Origin: Ignavibacteriota bacterium
GTDB lineage: Bacteria; Bacteroidota; Ignavibacteria; Tepidaquicellales; OLB5
Reading direction: 5' to 3'
Length of the DNA stretch: 49,672 nt
Assembly (NCBI GenBank): GCA_003820375.1
Contig: RPQH01000026.1
Span: forward strand, 1 to 49,672
Under the pieces are notes generated by a model. It was given only the letters and a program-made list of their open reading frames with translations, did not search any database and was not told the origin of the DNA. Each line of letters starts with the position of its first letter. Position 1 is the first letter of the stretch. Of this stretch, positions 8,858 through 18,276 are shown piece by piece. The position numbers and the translations under genes were made by a program.

Positions 8858-9882
8858 ATATAGATAAAGATAAAATAAAAAAAGTATTAATTATCAAGCC
8901 TAGTGCTATTGGAGATGTACTGCTTTCAACTCCCGTAATCGAGAATCTTCGTCATAATCTTCCGGGTGCAGAGATAAATTTCCTGACACAAAAATACTGC
9001 CGCGATGTAATTACCGGTAATCCGTTTTTGAATCGTGTGTTAACATATGACCTTTCTACAGACAGCAGTAAGTGGCTTTTGAAAAATATCAGGAATCAAA
9101 AGTATGATATGGTGATAGACCTTTTCTGTAATCCGAGGACTGCTTTAATTACGTTCAGGAGCAGGGCTAAATACAGGATTGGTTTTAAATTCAGGTTTAG
9201 GTCATATGCTTATAATGTTGTCATCACTCCGAGAAGCAGTGAAGTACATAATATAGAATTTAACCTTGATGCATTAAGAGCAATCGGGTTTGAAGTAATT
9301 ACAAACAAACCCCGTTTTTACACAAATATTATTCATGAAGAATTTGCAGACAAATTTTTTAATGAAAACGGTTTAAAACGGGAAGAGGTGATTGGTATAA
9401 ATCCTGCAGGTACATGGGCAACAAAAGTATGGTATAAAGAAAAATTTGCTGAGCTGATAAAAGAGCTTAAGAAACAGTATAAGATATTGTTATTCTGGGG
9501 ATTTGAACAGGAAAAGCAAACTGCTGAAGATATTAAACATATGGCTTGTGAAGAAAATATTTACCTTATACCTGAAATTGGCTTAAAAAATATGGCTGCT
9601 CTTCTTGAAAAATGCAGGATATTCATAACAAACGATACAGGACCTATGCATATTGCCTGTGCAATGGGTGTAAACACTGCCGCAATATTCGGACCCACAA
9701 AATCCCGTTTACAGGGACCTGTTACTTCTAATTCTGCAATAATAGAAAATGAAAATTTAAACTGCCTTGGCTGTGACCTGACAAAAATTGCAGATTGCCC
9801 GAATGAACATAAATGTATGGCTGAACTTGAGCCTGATGTTGTTTATTCTAAAGTTATGAAACTTATTAGTGCGACAAATTAA
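8854..9882 (+). CDS. Glycosyltransferase family 9 (ADP-heptose:LPS heptosyltransferase-like)
   Basis: A 342-residue cytoplasmic enzyme expected to add a heptose or similar sugar to the lipid A/LPS core. The N-terminal KKVLIIKPSAIGDVLLSTP segment is the GT9 signature, and the donor-site motif NDTGPMHIACAMG lies at about 268-280. A Cys cluster near the C-terminus (NCLGCD, CPNEHKCM) is common in bacterial heptosyltransferases. The start is TTG, overlapping the nth stop by 4 bp. The exact sugar and acceptor cannot be told from the sequence. Confidence 0.9.
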   Translation: MNIDKDKIKKVLIIKPSAIGDVLLSTPVIENLRHNLPGAEINFLTQKYCRDVITGNPFLNRVLTYDLSTDSSKWLLKNIRNQKYDMVIDLFCNPRTALITFRSRAKYRIGFKFRFRSYAYNVVITPRSSEVHNIEFNLDALRAIGFEVITNKPRFYTNIIHEEFADKFFNENGLKREEVIGINPAGTWATKVWYKEKFAELIKELKKQYKILLFWGFEQEKQTAEDIKHMACEENIYLIPEIGLKNMAALLEKCRIFITNDTGPMHIACAMGVNTAAIFGPTKSRLQGPVTSNSAIIENENLNCLGCDLTKIADCPNEHKCMAELEPDVVYSKVMKLISATN

Positions 9883-9944
9883 AAATGGAACTTAGCAGGA
9901 ATTTTTTGCTGTTATGCTATTTAAATAACCCTTCATAAAAATAA

Positions 9945-10448
9945 ATGAAAATTTCACTTAAGCCAGTTCAGTTATTATTTGCCCTAATGATTGTTTTCTT
10001 TGTATCCGGTAATATTTATGCACAAACCGGTAATTTTGAGGATGCTCTTAAACTTGCTAAAGAGAAAAATAAAAAAGTCATTGTAGATATTTATACCGAT
10101 TGGTGCGGATGGTGTGTTAAAATGGATAAAGATGCGTACGGCAACAATGAAATTAAACAGATAATAGATGATAATTTTGTTATGGTTAAGCTTGATGCAG
10201 AAAGCTTAAATAAGATACATTACCAGGGTAAAAGCTATACAGGTGAAGAGCTGGCAGTAAAATTTGAGGCATCGGGTTACCCAACTACAGTGTTTTTATC
10301 ACCTGATGGAGATATAATTGAGTATAATTACGATAAGTATAAAATGAAAAATCTTCCGGGTTATTTTGGAGCAAAAGAGTTTAAAATAGTCCTGGAATAT
10401 ATCAGGGATGACAAGTATAAAGATACAGATCTAAGTTCAATTTTGTAG
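9945..10448 (+). CDS. Exported thioredoxin-fold protein (DWCGWC motif)
   Basis: A 167-residue protein with a signal peptide (to ~27, IYAQ) and a single thioredoxin-like domain. VIVDIYTDWCGWCVKMD carries the redox pair Cys54-Cys57, and GYPTTVFLSP supplies the cis-Pro loop. The type resembles thioredoxin_7/DsbD-gamma-like periplasmic proteins. It has no T9SS domain, so it should stay in the periplasm. It may act in disulfide reduction or in maintaining the many Cys-motif secreted proteins nearby, which is an inference from proximity. It ends before a terminator. Confidence 0.85.
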   Translation: MKISLKPVQLLFALMIVFFVSGNIYAQTGNFEDALKLAKEKNKKVIVDIYTDWCGWCVKMDKDAYGNNEIKQIIDDNFVMVKLDAESLNKIHYQGKSYTGEELAVKFEASGYPTTVFLSPDGDIIEYNYDKYKMKNLPGYFGAKEFKIVLEYIRDDKYKDTDLSSIL

Positions 10449-10465
10449 TAATCTCCCTTCCCAAT

Positions 10466-10500
10466 TAGGGCCGGTTTGAAAAGACCGGTCCTTTTTTTAT
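10466..10500 (+). terminator. Rho-independent terminator
   Basis: The stem AGGGCCGGT/ACCGGTCCT (one G-U pair) has an 8-nt loop and is followed by seven Ts. It ends the nth/GT9/thioredoxin stretch. Confidence 0.88.
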
Positions 10501-10588
10501 TTCTTAATGACCCTAATCGATGCAGTGACACCCACCATCCCGCCTGCTGAAGCAGTCAGGAGTACTCGGGAGGAGCAAGCGGTTACTG

Positions 10589-10678
10589 CACTCCGAACAC
10601 TCCATACACTCCATACACTCCATACACTCCATACACTCCATACACTCCATACACTCTATACACTCTATACACTCTTAC
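10589..10678. repeat. 9-bp tandem repeat (minisatellite), unit CACTCCATA
   Basis: Six perfect copies of CACTCCATA (10598-10651) are followed by two CACTCTATA copies, with degenerate copies at both ends, about ten units in all. The period is a multiple of three, so a spurious Leu-His-Thr ORF runs through it. I see no ribosome site or signal peptide and do not call a gene. A related array in the opposite orientation lies at 37154-37225. Confidence 0.95.
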
Positions 10679-11395
10679 TTACTTTTCTTTCCTGAATTTT
10701 TCTTTTGCTTCTTTGTTCATTCTTTCAGTAGCATATTGGAATATCAACCTGGGTGAATCGTCTTTCCATTTTTTCAGGAATTTTTCTGTTGGTGCCGGCT
10801 GCTTTTTCCATGCTTCCCTTAAGAACCAGCCCAGGCCCTGCTGAACTACACGCTCAGGGTCCATCATCAATTGGTCAATAAATTCAAACAAGGAAATATA
10901 ATTTTTCTCAGTTTTAAGTAAAGGAATCATTGTTACAGGTACAACTCTTCGTTTCCATTTAGATTCCGAGAATCTCCATTTGTGCATTGCGTTGAGTGTA
11001 ACAATATCTGTTTCAAAGAAATATGTCAATAGCCCTGATAATATGTCCGTATGCGCCCAATTACAAATACCATTTTCCAGCCAGCAGCCAAGTTCCTGAA
11101 ATGTATCCTTTTTAAAGTCATCCCTAAATGCTTCCATAAAAGAAATAGCAAAAGATGCTTCTTCATACTTTCCTGTACTGATAAGCTTTCTTCCCAGCTC
11201 TATGAAGCCCTCCATTCCAAATTCACTTTTATATAATATAAGCCATTCATTTTTTTGTCTTGTAAAAAGATCCTGTGAAATACCAAAGGCATCATAACCT
11301 TCTCTGAAGTACCGCTGGTATTTTTCAACCAGCTTACAGTTGTAATTGTCTTCACAGAATGTTCTAATTCTCTTCGAAAGCGTTTGAGGTGTCAT
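10679..11395 (-). CDS. DNA alkylation repair protein (AlkD-like HEAT-repeat glycosylase)
   Basis: A 238-residue all-helical protein without signal peptide. The arrangement fits the AlkC/AlkD-type DNA alkylation repair family. It has an N-terminal helix pair with YFREGYDAFG, a central W-rich helix (MHKWRFSESKWKRRVVPV) and the family-typical VVQQGLGWFLREAWKK helix near 200. Members excise N3/N7-alkylated purines using aromatic and Asp residues along a HEAT-repeat groove. I could not map the catalytic Asp with certainty. Its 3' end touches the tandem repeat at 10589-10678. It is isolated on the minus strand between plus-strand units. Confidence 0.75.
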   Translation of the reverse strand: MTPQTLSKRIRTFCEDNYNCKLVEKYQRYFREGYDAFGISQDLFTRQKNEWLILYKSEFGMEGFIELGRKLISTGKYEEASFAISFMEAFRDDFKKDTFQELGCWLENGICNWAHTDILSGLLTYFFETDIVTLNAMHKWRFSESKWKRRVVPVTMIPLLKTEKNYISLFEFIDQLMMDPERVVQQGLGWFLREAWKKQPAPTEKFLKKWKDDSPRLIFQYATERMNKEAKEKFRKEK

Positions 11396-11566
11396 AGTTG
11401 TTTTATTTGATTGTAGTATTACTAAGATATAACATAAAGTTCAATCTTTCACTTCAAATATGAGGTAGAATGTTAAGTTTTTGTTAAATCGTTTCAATAA
11501 CGTCTCTTATCAATAATTCTTCTTAATCAATTCCGAATGTACTTTTTATATGTAGTTAACATTCAA

Positions 11567-11581
11567 ATGCAATATTTGCAT
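11567..11581. promoter_or_regulatory. Candidate operator: inverted repeat ATGCAA-TAT-TTGCAT
   Basis: A perfect 6-bp inverted repeat with a 3-nt spacer lies ~50 bp before the TonB receptor start, within a 234-bp divergent intergenic region. The position suits a regulator site, but the regulator is not identifiable. Confidence 0.3.
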
Positions 11582-11629
11582 ATCTAAATGATTATGAATT
11601 TAACTAAAGAAAACTAAAAACATACAATT

Positions 11630-14407
11630 ATGAAAGCAATTAAACTAATTTTCTATTTAACAATCTTCTTCTCTATGTTTAATGTTTACTCTGATGACAA
11701 TGCAGGTAAAATAGTTGGAAAGATTTATGATGCTTCAAATGGAAGCGTTTTGCCTGAAGCAGTTGTGAAATTAGAAAATTTAAACCATGGCACTGCGACC
11801 GACCTTGATGGAAAGTTTGAGATTGATAATTTAAAAGCGGGTAATTATGACCTGAAGTTTTCATACATTGGATATGTACAGAAGAAAATGAATGTTGAGT
11901 TAAGAGCCGGTGAGGTATTGAACATTGAAATTATACTTGAGCCGGAAAACACTTCAATAGATACAATCAGTGTTGAGTCGGTTAGGTCTAAAAATAATGA
12001 AGCGGGGATGCTGCTGAAGCAGCAGAAATCCGAAAATATAATCGATGGTATCAGCGAACAGCAATTCAAAAGAGCACCTGATGCAGCAGCATCTGACTTG
12101 TTAAAAAGGGTTATCGGTGTATCAATAGTGAATGACAAATTTGTTTATGTAAGGGGAACCTCGGACAGGTACAGCTTAACTACTTTAAACGGTGCGTTAA
12201 TTCCCAGTACCGAGCCGGATAAAAAAGCTTTTTCGTTCGACCTCTTTCCCTCAAATTTATTGGATAATATAATCATATCAAAATCATATACACCGGACCA
12301 GCCGGGAAGTTTTTCAGGCGGATTGCTCCAATTAAGTACTAAAGATTTTCCTGAGGCATTTACATTTAGCTACAGTATCACAGGCGGCTATAATACCAAT
12401 ACGTCAGGGAAGGATTTTCTGACATATAATGCAGGACAATCTAAAATTCTTTTTTTCAATTCGGGGCTCGATGATGGCTTGAGGTCTATGCCATCCGTTT
12501 TTCCGCAGCAAAGAATGACAAATTCTAACTTTAGCAGCCAGGAGTTAAAATCATTCGGCAGAGCATTCAGAAACAATTGGGGACAATACAATATTTCGGC
12601 TCCCTATAATTCAGGTTTCCAGCTTTCTGTGGGAAACAAGTTTAATCTTTTCAAAAATCCCCTGGGAATAATTTTTGCATATTCATACAAGAACTCATTT
12701 TCAAACGACGAAATAGAGAGACATCAATATAACACTGATTTTTCATCACTGGAAGAATTTAATGGAAAGAAATCGGAGTATTCGGTTTTAAGCGGCGGGC
12801 TACTGAATATGGTTTATAAAATTGGTGAGTTTAACAAAATAGGTATAAAGAATACATACTCAATCAGCTCGGAAGATGAGACATCATTTTTAGATGGCTT
12901 TAAAATACTTCCTTCGGAGGAAAATGATTTCAGGTTATACCAGACTAAGTTTACAGAAAGAAGCATGATTTCAACACAATTATCAGGTGAACATTATTTT
13001 TCGTCATTAGGAAAACTGAACTTAACTTGGTACGGTTCTTATTCGGAGTCAAGAAGAAATGAACCGGATAGAAAAAATATGACATACCAGCGGGAAAGAT
13101 TCAGCGGTGCAGAATATACAGCAAGGTTATCATCAATTGCCAATTCAGAAGCAGGTGACAGGTTTTTTTCATACCTAAAAGATATTAACAGGAATGGTGC
13201 AATAGATTTTTCTCTTCCATTTTTTAAGCTTGATGGTGAATCACAATCTAAAGTAAAAATTGGAATATTTGCATCAACTACATCGAGAACATTTGAGGCG
13301 AGAGATTTTGCACCTAAAAACCTTGGCTCTTACGTTATTGCTTTCCAGGGTATTGATACTATCTTTAATTCAATAAATATTGATACAAATAAAATAGAAT
13401 ACGAAGAAACAACACGTGAGGAAGACAACTACAGGGCAAGTGAAGAAAATTATTCAGGATATTTATTGTTTGATATTCCTGTTAAAAAATTAAGAATAAA
13501 CGCAGGATTAAGATATGAATATAACATGCAGAAAGTAAACACATACGGAAGAATACTTGAGCCGATAAATGCTGACCTGATGAACAACGATATACTTCCT
13601 TCCATAAACCTGACATACAGCATAAATGAAATGATGAACATTCGGGGTTCATTTTCTCAAACAATCTCACGTCCTGAATTAAGAGAGATATCACCTTACG
13701 GATATGTTGATTTCAATACGGGAATAAAAATATCAGGGAATCCTGACTTAGAACGCAGTCTTGTTCAAAATTATGATCTGAGATATGAATACTTCTCAGC
13801 ACCGGGAGAAATATTATCACTTAGCTTATTCTACAAAAATTTCGATGCACCTATTGAACAGGTTTATTCACCAGGAGCAAATAATCCTGAAATAACTTTT
13901 GAAAATGCCAAAAATGGTGCAAAGAACTATGGAATAGAGCTTGAAGTAAGGAAAAACCTGGGTTTCATAACCAAATATTTAAAAGATATTTCATTCAATG
14001 GAAATCTCTCAATAGTAGATTCAAAAATAAATCTTGATGGATTACAGTCTGGAGTTACAGAAAATACAAGGAGAATGCAGGGTCAGTCACCTTATACAAT
14101 AAATCTAGCTTTGTATTATGACAATTATATTCTTGGAACAAGTGTTAACGTAGTCTATAATAAATTCGGCAAGCGGGTTTCAGAAGTTGGAAGAAACGGC
14201 TACAACGATATTGAAGAAATTGGCAACGACCTTGTTGACTTCAGCATTAGCCAGAAATTGTTCAAATATTTTGAATTAAAGTTTACTGCAAAAGATATCT
14301 TGAATAAAGACAAAGTATTTGAGCAAAAGATAGGTGATGAATTAAAAATAATCAGAAAAATTAAATCAGGAACTAATTTTTCTTTAACCGCATCATATAA
14401 GTTTTAA
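11630..14407 (+). CDS. TonB-dependent outer-membrane receptor with CarboxypepD-regulatory-like N-terminal domain
   Basis: A 925-residue receptor. A signal peptide (to ~22) is followed by a carboxypeptidase-regulatory-like domain (about 26-110, GKIVGKIYDASNG and TDLDGKFEIDNL). The plug (about 130-250) contains the YVRGTSDRYS and LNGALIPS segments. A 22-strand barrel region follows, ending in a terminal aromatic (TASYKF). It imports a substrate using TonB energy; the substrate is unknown. The gene begins a plus-strand series with the T9SS beta-helix-like protein 58 bp downstream. It is not SusC-like in layout, since no SusD is adjacent. A candidate operator lies at 11567-11581. Confidence 0.9.
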   Translation: MKAIKLIFYLTIFFSMFNVYSDDNAGKIVGKIYDASNGSVLPEAVVKLENLNHGTATDLDGKFEIDNLKAGNYDLKFSYIGYVQKKMNVELRAGEVLNIEIILEPENTSIDTISVESVRSKNNEAGMLLKQQKSENIIDGISEQQFKRAPDAAASDLLKRVIGVSIVNDKFVYVRGTSDRYSLTTLNGALIPSTEPDKKAFSFDLFPSNLLDNIIISKSYTPDQPGSFSGGLLQLSTKDFPEAFTFSYSITGGYNTNTSGKDFLTYNAGQSKILFFNSGLDDGLRSMPSVFPQQRMTNSNFSSQELKSFGRAFRNNWGQYNISAPYNSGFQLSVGNKFNLFKNPLGIIFAYSYKNSFSNDEIERHQYNTDFSSLEEFNGKKSEYSVLSGGLLNMVYKIGEFNKIGIKNTYSISSEDETSFLDGFKILPSEENDFRLYQTKFTERSMISTQLSGEHYFSSLGKLNLTWYGSYSESRRNEPDRKNMTYQRERFSGAEYTARLSSIANSEAGDRFFSYLKDINRNGAIDFSLPFFKLDGESQSKVKIGIFASTTSRTFEARDFAPKNLGSYVIAFQGIDTIFNSINIDTNKIEYEETTREEDNYRASEENYSGYLLFDIPVKKLRINAGLRYEYNMQKVNTYGRILEPINADLMNNDILPSINLTYSINEMMNIRGSFSQTISRPELREISPYGYVDFNTGIKISGNPDLERSLVQNYDLRYEYFSAPGEILSLSLFYKNFDAPIEQVYSPGANNPEITFENAKNGAKNYGIELEVRKNLGFITKYLKDISFNGNLSIVDSKINLDGLQSGVTENTRRMQGQSPYTINLALYYDNYILGTSVNVVYNKFGKRVSEVGRNGYNDIEEIGNDLVDFSISQKLFKYFELKFTAKDILNKDKVFEQKIGDELKIIRKIKSGTNFSLTASYKF

Positions 14408-14465
14408 CAAATTAATAAAAAGCATTTATAATAAATTTTTTAATAAAAAAGATAATAGGAGAAAA

Positions 14466-16157
14466 ATGAAGAAACCAATATTTCTATTTTTTATGTTAAT
14501 ATTTTCTGTAGTACCACAATTTGTATTTGCACAAGTTGATTCAACAACATTAAATGGGTCAAACATAACAGGTACAGTTACACTTAATGCAAATACGACT
14601 TACATATTAAAAGGTTTTACCAGGGTAAAGAGCGGCGGTGTACTTGTAATATATCCGGGTGCACTTATACTTGGTGATAAATCAACAACAGGGACTCTTA
14701 TTGTTGAAAGAGGCGGGAAGATATATGCTGATGGAACAGTTGACAAGCCAATTACTTTCACAAGCAGGTTTCCGGCAGGTCAAAGAAATCCCGGTGATTG
14801 GGGCGGTATAATAATACTAGGCAGGTCAGGTATTAATACAGCAACAGGTCTTGATTCTGCAAAAATTGAGGGTATGCCTGCCGGACAGGATACATATTAC
14901 GGCGGACAGCCCGTTGTTCAGGATGACAGTTCCGGTGTTATGAGATATGTAAAAATTGAATTCCCCGGTGTCAACTTAACAACTGTAGCCGGTAATGAAA
15001 TAAACGGTTTAACTATGGGCGGAGTTGGCAGCAGAACTGTTATTGAGTATGTTCAGGTAAGCTACAGCGGTGATGATGCTTTTGAGTTTTTTGGTGGTAC
15101 TGTGAATTGCAAATATCTTATAGCGCTCGGTACGGTTGATGATGACCTGGATTGCGATAACGGGCACAGGGGAAAAATTCAGTTTGCATTAGTGGTCAGG
15201 GATTCTGCTAAATATGATGTTAGCGATTCTCATTTATTTGAAATAGATAACAATTCGAACAACCCATCTAATTACAATTCACCAAGAACCAGAACAATAT
15301 TTTCAAATATAACAGCAATAGGACCAAATGTTTACGGAAACCCGGATTTCCTCAGAGGTGCACATTTAAGAAGAAATATGCTAGCATCAATTTTTAATAC
15401 AATAATGATGGCTTATCCAAAAGGTGTAAGATTTGATGGACCAGGTGTAGGCAATGCATGCAATGGTGATACTATCCGCTTAAGAAATAATATTTTTGCC
15501 GGCTTCACCACTGCTTTAGCAGATACAGCAGGTGGTATTGGCTCTTCAGGATTTACTAATGGAACTGCATGGCTACAGACTGCATCATTTTCCAACAGAG
15601 TATATGCAAACAACAGCGATGTAATGCTGAGCAACCCATTTGGTATATATCCACTTCCTGCTCCTCCTGCAAATAATGTAAATAACTGGGTTCCAAATTC
15701 CGGTTCTCCTGCATTAACAGGTGCAAGCTTCAATGATCCGCTATTAGCAGGATTTGAAAACACTACATTTGTTGGAGCATTTGGTCAAACAAACTGGACT
15801 GCAGATTGGGCTAATTTTAATCCACAACAATATACACCAACACCGATTGGAGTTCAGCAAATATCAGAAGAAGTACCGGGTAGATTTGAATTGTCACAGA
15901 ACTATCCAAACCCGTTCAATCCTTCTACCGGTATTAATTTTTCACTGCCTGTTTCAGGGTTTGTTACATTGAAGGTTTATGATGCTGTTGGAAAAGAAAT
16001 AAGTATACTTGTAAATGAAATATATCAGGCAGGAATATATAAATTGAGCTTTAATGCATCAAATATACCAAGCGGTGTTTATTTTTATAAAATTACTGTT
16101 AATAATACAAAGAGTGTTGAATGGACACAAACAAAGAAGATGATACTTGTTAAGTAA
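14466..16157 (+). CDS. Secreted beta-helix-like protein with T9SS domain, paired with TonB receptor
   Basis: A 563-residue protein with a signal peptide (to ~22, FVFAQ). The N-terminal half has repetitive short strands with Gly/Asn turns (LVIYPGALILGD, KPITFTSRF, GDWGGIIILGRSG, IEYVQVSYSGDDAFEFFGG) that read as a right-handed parallel beta-helix. An Asp-rich loop (VDDDLDCDNGH) could bind a cation. The last ~85 residues are a T9SS type A domain (NYPNPFNPSTGI to KKMILVK). Proteins of this type sit beside TonB receptors in other Bacteroidota, and here the gene is 58 bp after one. A surface capture partner is inferred; the ligand is unknown. A GATAATAGGAG ribosome site precedes ATG. Confidence 0.82.
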   Translation: MKKPIFLFFMLIFSVVPQFVFAQVDSTTLNGSNITGTVTLNANTTYILKGFTRVKSGGVLVIYPGALILGDKSTTGTLIVERGGKIYADGTVDKPITFTSRFPAGQRNPGDWGGIIILGRSGINTATGLDSAKIEGMPAGQDTYYGGQPVVQDDSSGVMRYVKIEFPGVNLTTVAGNEINGLTMGGVGSRTVIEYVQVSYSGDDAFEFFGGTVNCKYLIALGTVDDDLDCDNGHRGKIQFALVVRDSAKYDVSDSHLFEIDNNSNNPSNYNSPRTRTIFSNITAIGPNVYGNPDFLRGAHLRRNMLASIFNTIMMAYPKGVRFDGPGVGNACNGDTIRLRNNIFAGFTTALADTAGGIGSSGFTNGTAWLQTASFSNRVYANNSDVMLSNPFGIYPLPAPPANNVNNWVPNSGSPALTGASFNDPLLAGFENTTFVGAFGQTNWTADWANFNPQQYTPTPIGVQQISEEVPGRFELSQNYPNPFNPSTGINFSLPVSGFVTLKVYDAVGKEISILVNEIYQAGIYKLSFNASNIPSGVYFYKITVNNTKSVEWTQTKKMILVK

Positions 16158-16191
16158 GGACCCTTATTTTAGTTGTGATTTAGTTAGATAC

Positions 16192-16222
16192 ACCCCGTAC
16201 GAAAGTACGGGGTTGTTTTTTG
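16192..16222 (+). terminator. Rho-independent terminator with GAAA loop
   Basis: A 9-bp GC-rich stem (ACCCCGTAC with GTACGGGGT) is closed by a GAAA tetraloop and followed by a T-rich tract. It terminates the TonB receptor/beta-helix pair. Confidence 0.92.
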
Positions 16223-16370
16223 TTTTGTCTATTGTCACAATTGAAAATCCAATTAATCAATTTTTAAAAATACCTGTTTTAAAGTATATATAAAAATAGT
16301 ATTTAAAATTATTTTTTGTTAATTTGAATTAGTAGGGAATACAGGATAACTTAAAAAAATAGGGGGTCCT

Positions 16371-17222
16371 ATGAAGTCATGTATTCTATTAGTAACACTT
16401 CTTGTATTTTCATTTCTTATTTATGATTCACCGGTTAATTCACAGGTAGTTTATGGTACGAAAGCCAAATCACCAACATTTATAATTGAAATATCCGGTT
16501 CATATGATTTACCGATCATGGACGCCGGGGGTAATGTCAGTGATTTCTTTGCATTCAAAACATATGGAACAAGTGTGGGTTGGGGAAGTCAGTTCAACTT
16601 TAAATTCGGTATTGGCGATAAAGCACAATACCGTCCATATTTATCGCTTGGGTATTCACAATTACAGTCAAGTGATGAAAAACTGGCTTATATAGATTCA
16701 AATACAATAACTACAATCTACCCGCTGAAAGGCTCATCTCTATATGACAGTACAGCCGGAAAATCTTCACTTATTTTCCGCATGCCTTATATTGGTGTAG
16801 GCTTTGAATATGCTTTTGTTGAAACAAATAAAAAGCGAACTTTTATTCCATTTATCGGAGTGGGATTTACTGTAAGTATTATTACAGGTATGTACCGTCA
16901 AACCCCAATTGTCTCAAAAGTTCCTTCATCATCGGGGCTTGAGATACCTTTCACAATTAAGCCAGATGTAAGAGTAGGTATGACAGCCGGTTTAGGTGCC
17001 GATGTAAGGTTAACAAAAAGCTTTGGGTTAAACTTTGGAACAAAGTTTCAAATTGCTAATCTTATTGGAAAAAAATCAGATATAATGCATGAAGTAAATA
17101 AATTGAACTTGCTGGATGCAGCTGATACACAATTGAATACGAATTTAAACGCAAACAGGAGTATAGGCTTTATGGAATTTTATTTAGGTGTAAGTTTTTT
17201 AATGGGAAAATCAAAAAAATAA
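16371..17222 (+). CDS. Outer-membrane beta-barrel protein, paralogue A
   Basis: A 283-residue protein with a signal peptide (to ~24, VNSQ) and alternating amphipathic strands (WGSQFNFKFG, YRPYLSLGYS, TFIPFIGVGF, LTKSFGLNFGTKFQ) typical of a small 8-12 stranded barrel. It shares a clear block with the next gene: VSDFFAFKTYG, YIDSNTITTIYPL and GMYRQTP. ATG 16371 follows AGGGGG. No T9SS domain. The role is unknown, perhaps structural or a porin-like channel. It has its own upstream region after a terminator. Confidence 0.8.
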   Translation: MKSCILLVTLLVFSFLIYDSPVNSQVVYGTKAKSPTFIIEISGSYDLPIMDAGGNVSDFFAFKTYGTSVGWGSQFNFKFGIGDKAQYRPYLSLGYSQLQSSDEKLAYIDSNTITTIYPLKGSSLYDSTAGKSSLIFRMPYIGVGFEYAFVETNKKRTFIPFIGVGFTVSIITGMYRQTPIVSKVPSSSGLEIPFTIKPDVRVGMTAGLGADVRLTKSFGLNFGTKFQIANLIGKKSDIMHEVNKLNLLDAADTQLNTNLNANRSIGFMEFYLGVSFLMGKSKK

Positions 17223-17430
17223 GAGAATTTACTGATTGTGGAATCTGCTGAGTTATTGGAAACAGGAACTGCAAAAAAGTACAATTTCACGTAATTGACA
17301 GAATTATTTCAATTTTTAAATTAATTACAAAGTAATATTTTTTTAAATAAAATTTGAATTAGCTATATATTATAAAGAAATAATTTCTTAATTTACGCTA
17401 AAATAATTAAATAACTTAATCTAAAAGCAT

Positions 17431-18276
17431 ATGAAATTAAATAATACAAAATTTCATTTCTTTACAATTCTAATCATTGCATTATTTTTTATAACAAACA
17501 GTGCAGATTCACAGATTAAATTTACATCAAAAAAATTCAAGCCATCAGTAATTACTGTTGAGCTGCTTTTTAATTATTCACAGCCTCTGCCCAGTATGTA
17601 CGGCCAGGTAAAAGATTTTTTTGATTTCAGCACATATGGTGTAAAAACAGGGTTTGGAGGTCAGATAAATGTAAAGCTTGCAGCTAATAAAAAAGGCACT
17701 ATACGTCCTTATGGAACAATAGGTTATTCACTGTTTTTAGGGAATGATAACAGCACCGCATATATAGGTCCTAATACAATATCCACGGCATATCCTTTAG
17801 CTAATAATCAGAAATTTGAGACAGCACCCGGAACTTCGAAGATATATATGCATATCTTTAATGCAGGATTAGGTTTTGGATACGATTTCGTAAATAAAAC
17901 AAGATGGACTCCATTTCTGGGATTTGAAGGTAATTTGAATATAATTTTTGGAACATACAGACAGACTCCCAATATAACACCGCCAAATTCACCAAAGGGT
18001 GAAGTTACATTTACTATAAAACAAGCTGCACGTTTTGGATTTGGCTTTAACTCAGGAATAACTTTCAGAGTTCATAAGCTTATTGGTTTTAATTTCAATG
18101 CTAAATATAAATTTGCAAACCTTTTGGGAATAAATTCTCATAGAATTTCTGAAGAGAACAAGATGGAACTATTAGATAAGAGTGATCCATCAATTCATAG
18201 TTCGTTGACTAAAAGCAGAACAATACAATATTTCGAGTTTGGACTTGGTATTTCATTCCACATAGGAAGGAAATAA
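17431..18276 (+). CDS. Outer-membrane beta-barrel protein, paralogue B
   Basis: A 281-residue tandem paralogue of the preceding gene. Signal peptide to about residue 27 (ADSQ), then barrel strands with the shared blocks VKDFFDFSTYG, YIGPNTISTAYPL and GTYRQTPN, and a final barrel strand (FEFGLGISFHIG). The paralogues are diverged enough to suggest an old duplication. The stop codon at 18274-18276 abuts the stop codon of the minus-strand MFS gene with no spacer and no terminator between them, so the two mRNAs probably overlap at their 3' ends. Function unknown. Confidence 0.8.
   Translation: MKLNNTKFHFFTILIIALFFITNSADSQIKFTSKKFKPSVITVELLFNYSQPLPSMYGQVKDFFDFSTYGVKTGFGGQINVKLAANKKGTIRPYGTIGYSLFLGNDNSTAYIGPNTISTAYPLANNQKFETAPGTSKIYMHIFNAGLGFGYDFVNKTRWTPFLGFEGNLNIIFGTYRQTPNITPPNSPKGEVTFTIKQAARFGFGFNSGITFRVHKLIGFNFNAKYKFANLLGINSHRISEENKMELLDKSDPSIHSSLTKSRTIQYFEFGLGISFHIGRK

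Noticed and set aside
10507..10695. 62-codon ORF rich in Leu-His-Thr
   Set aside because: It is a translation of the 9-bp tandem repeat, with no ribosome site and no recognisable domain.
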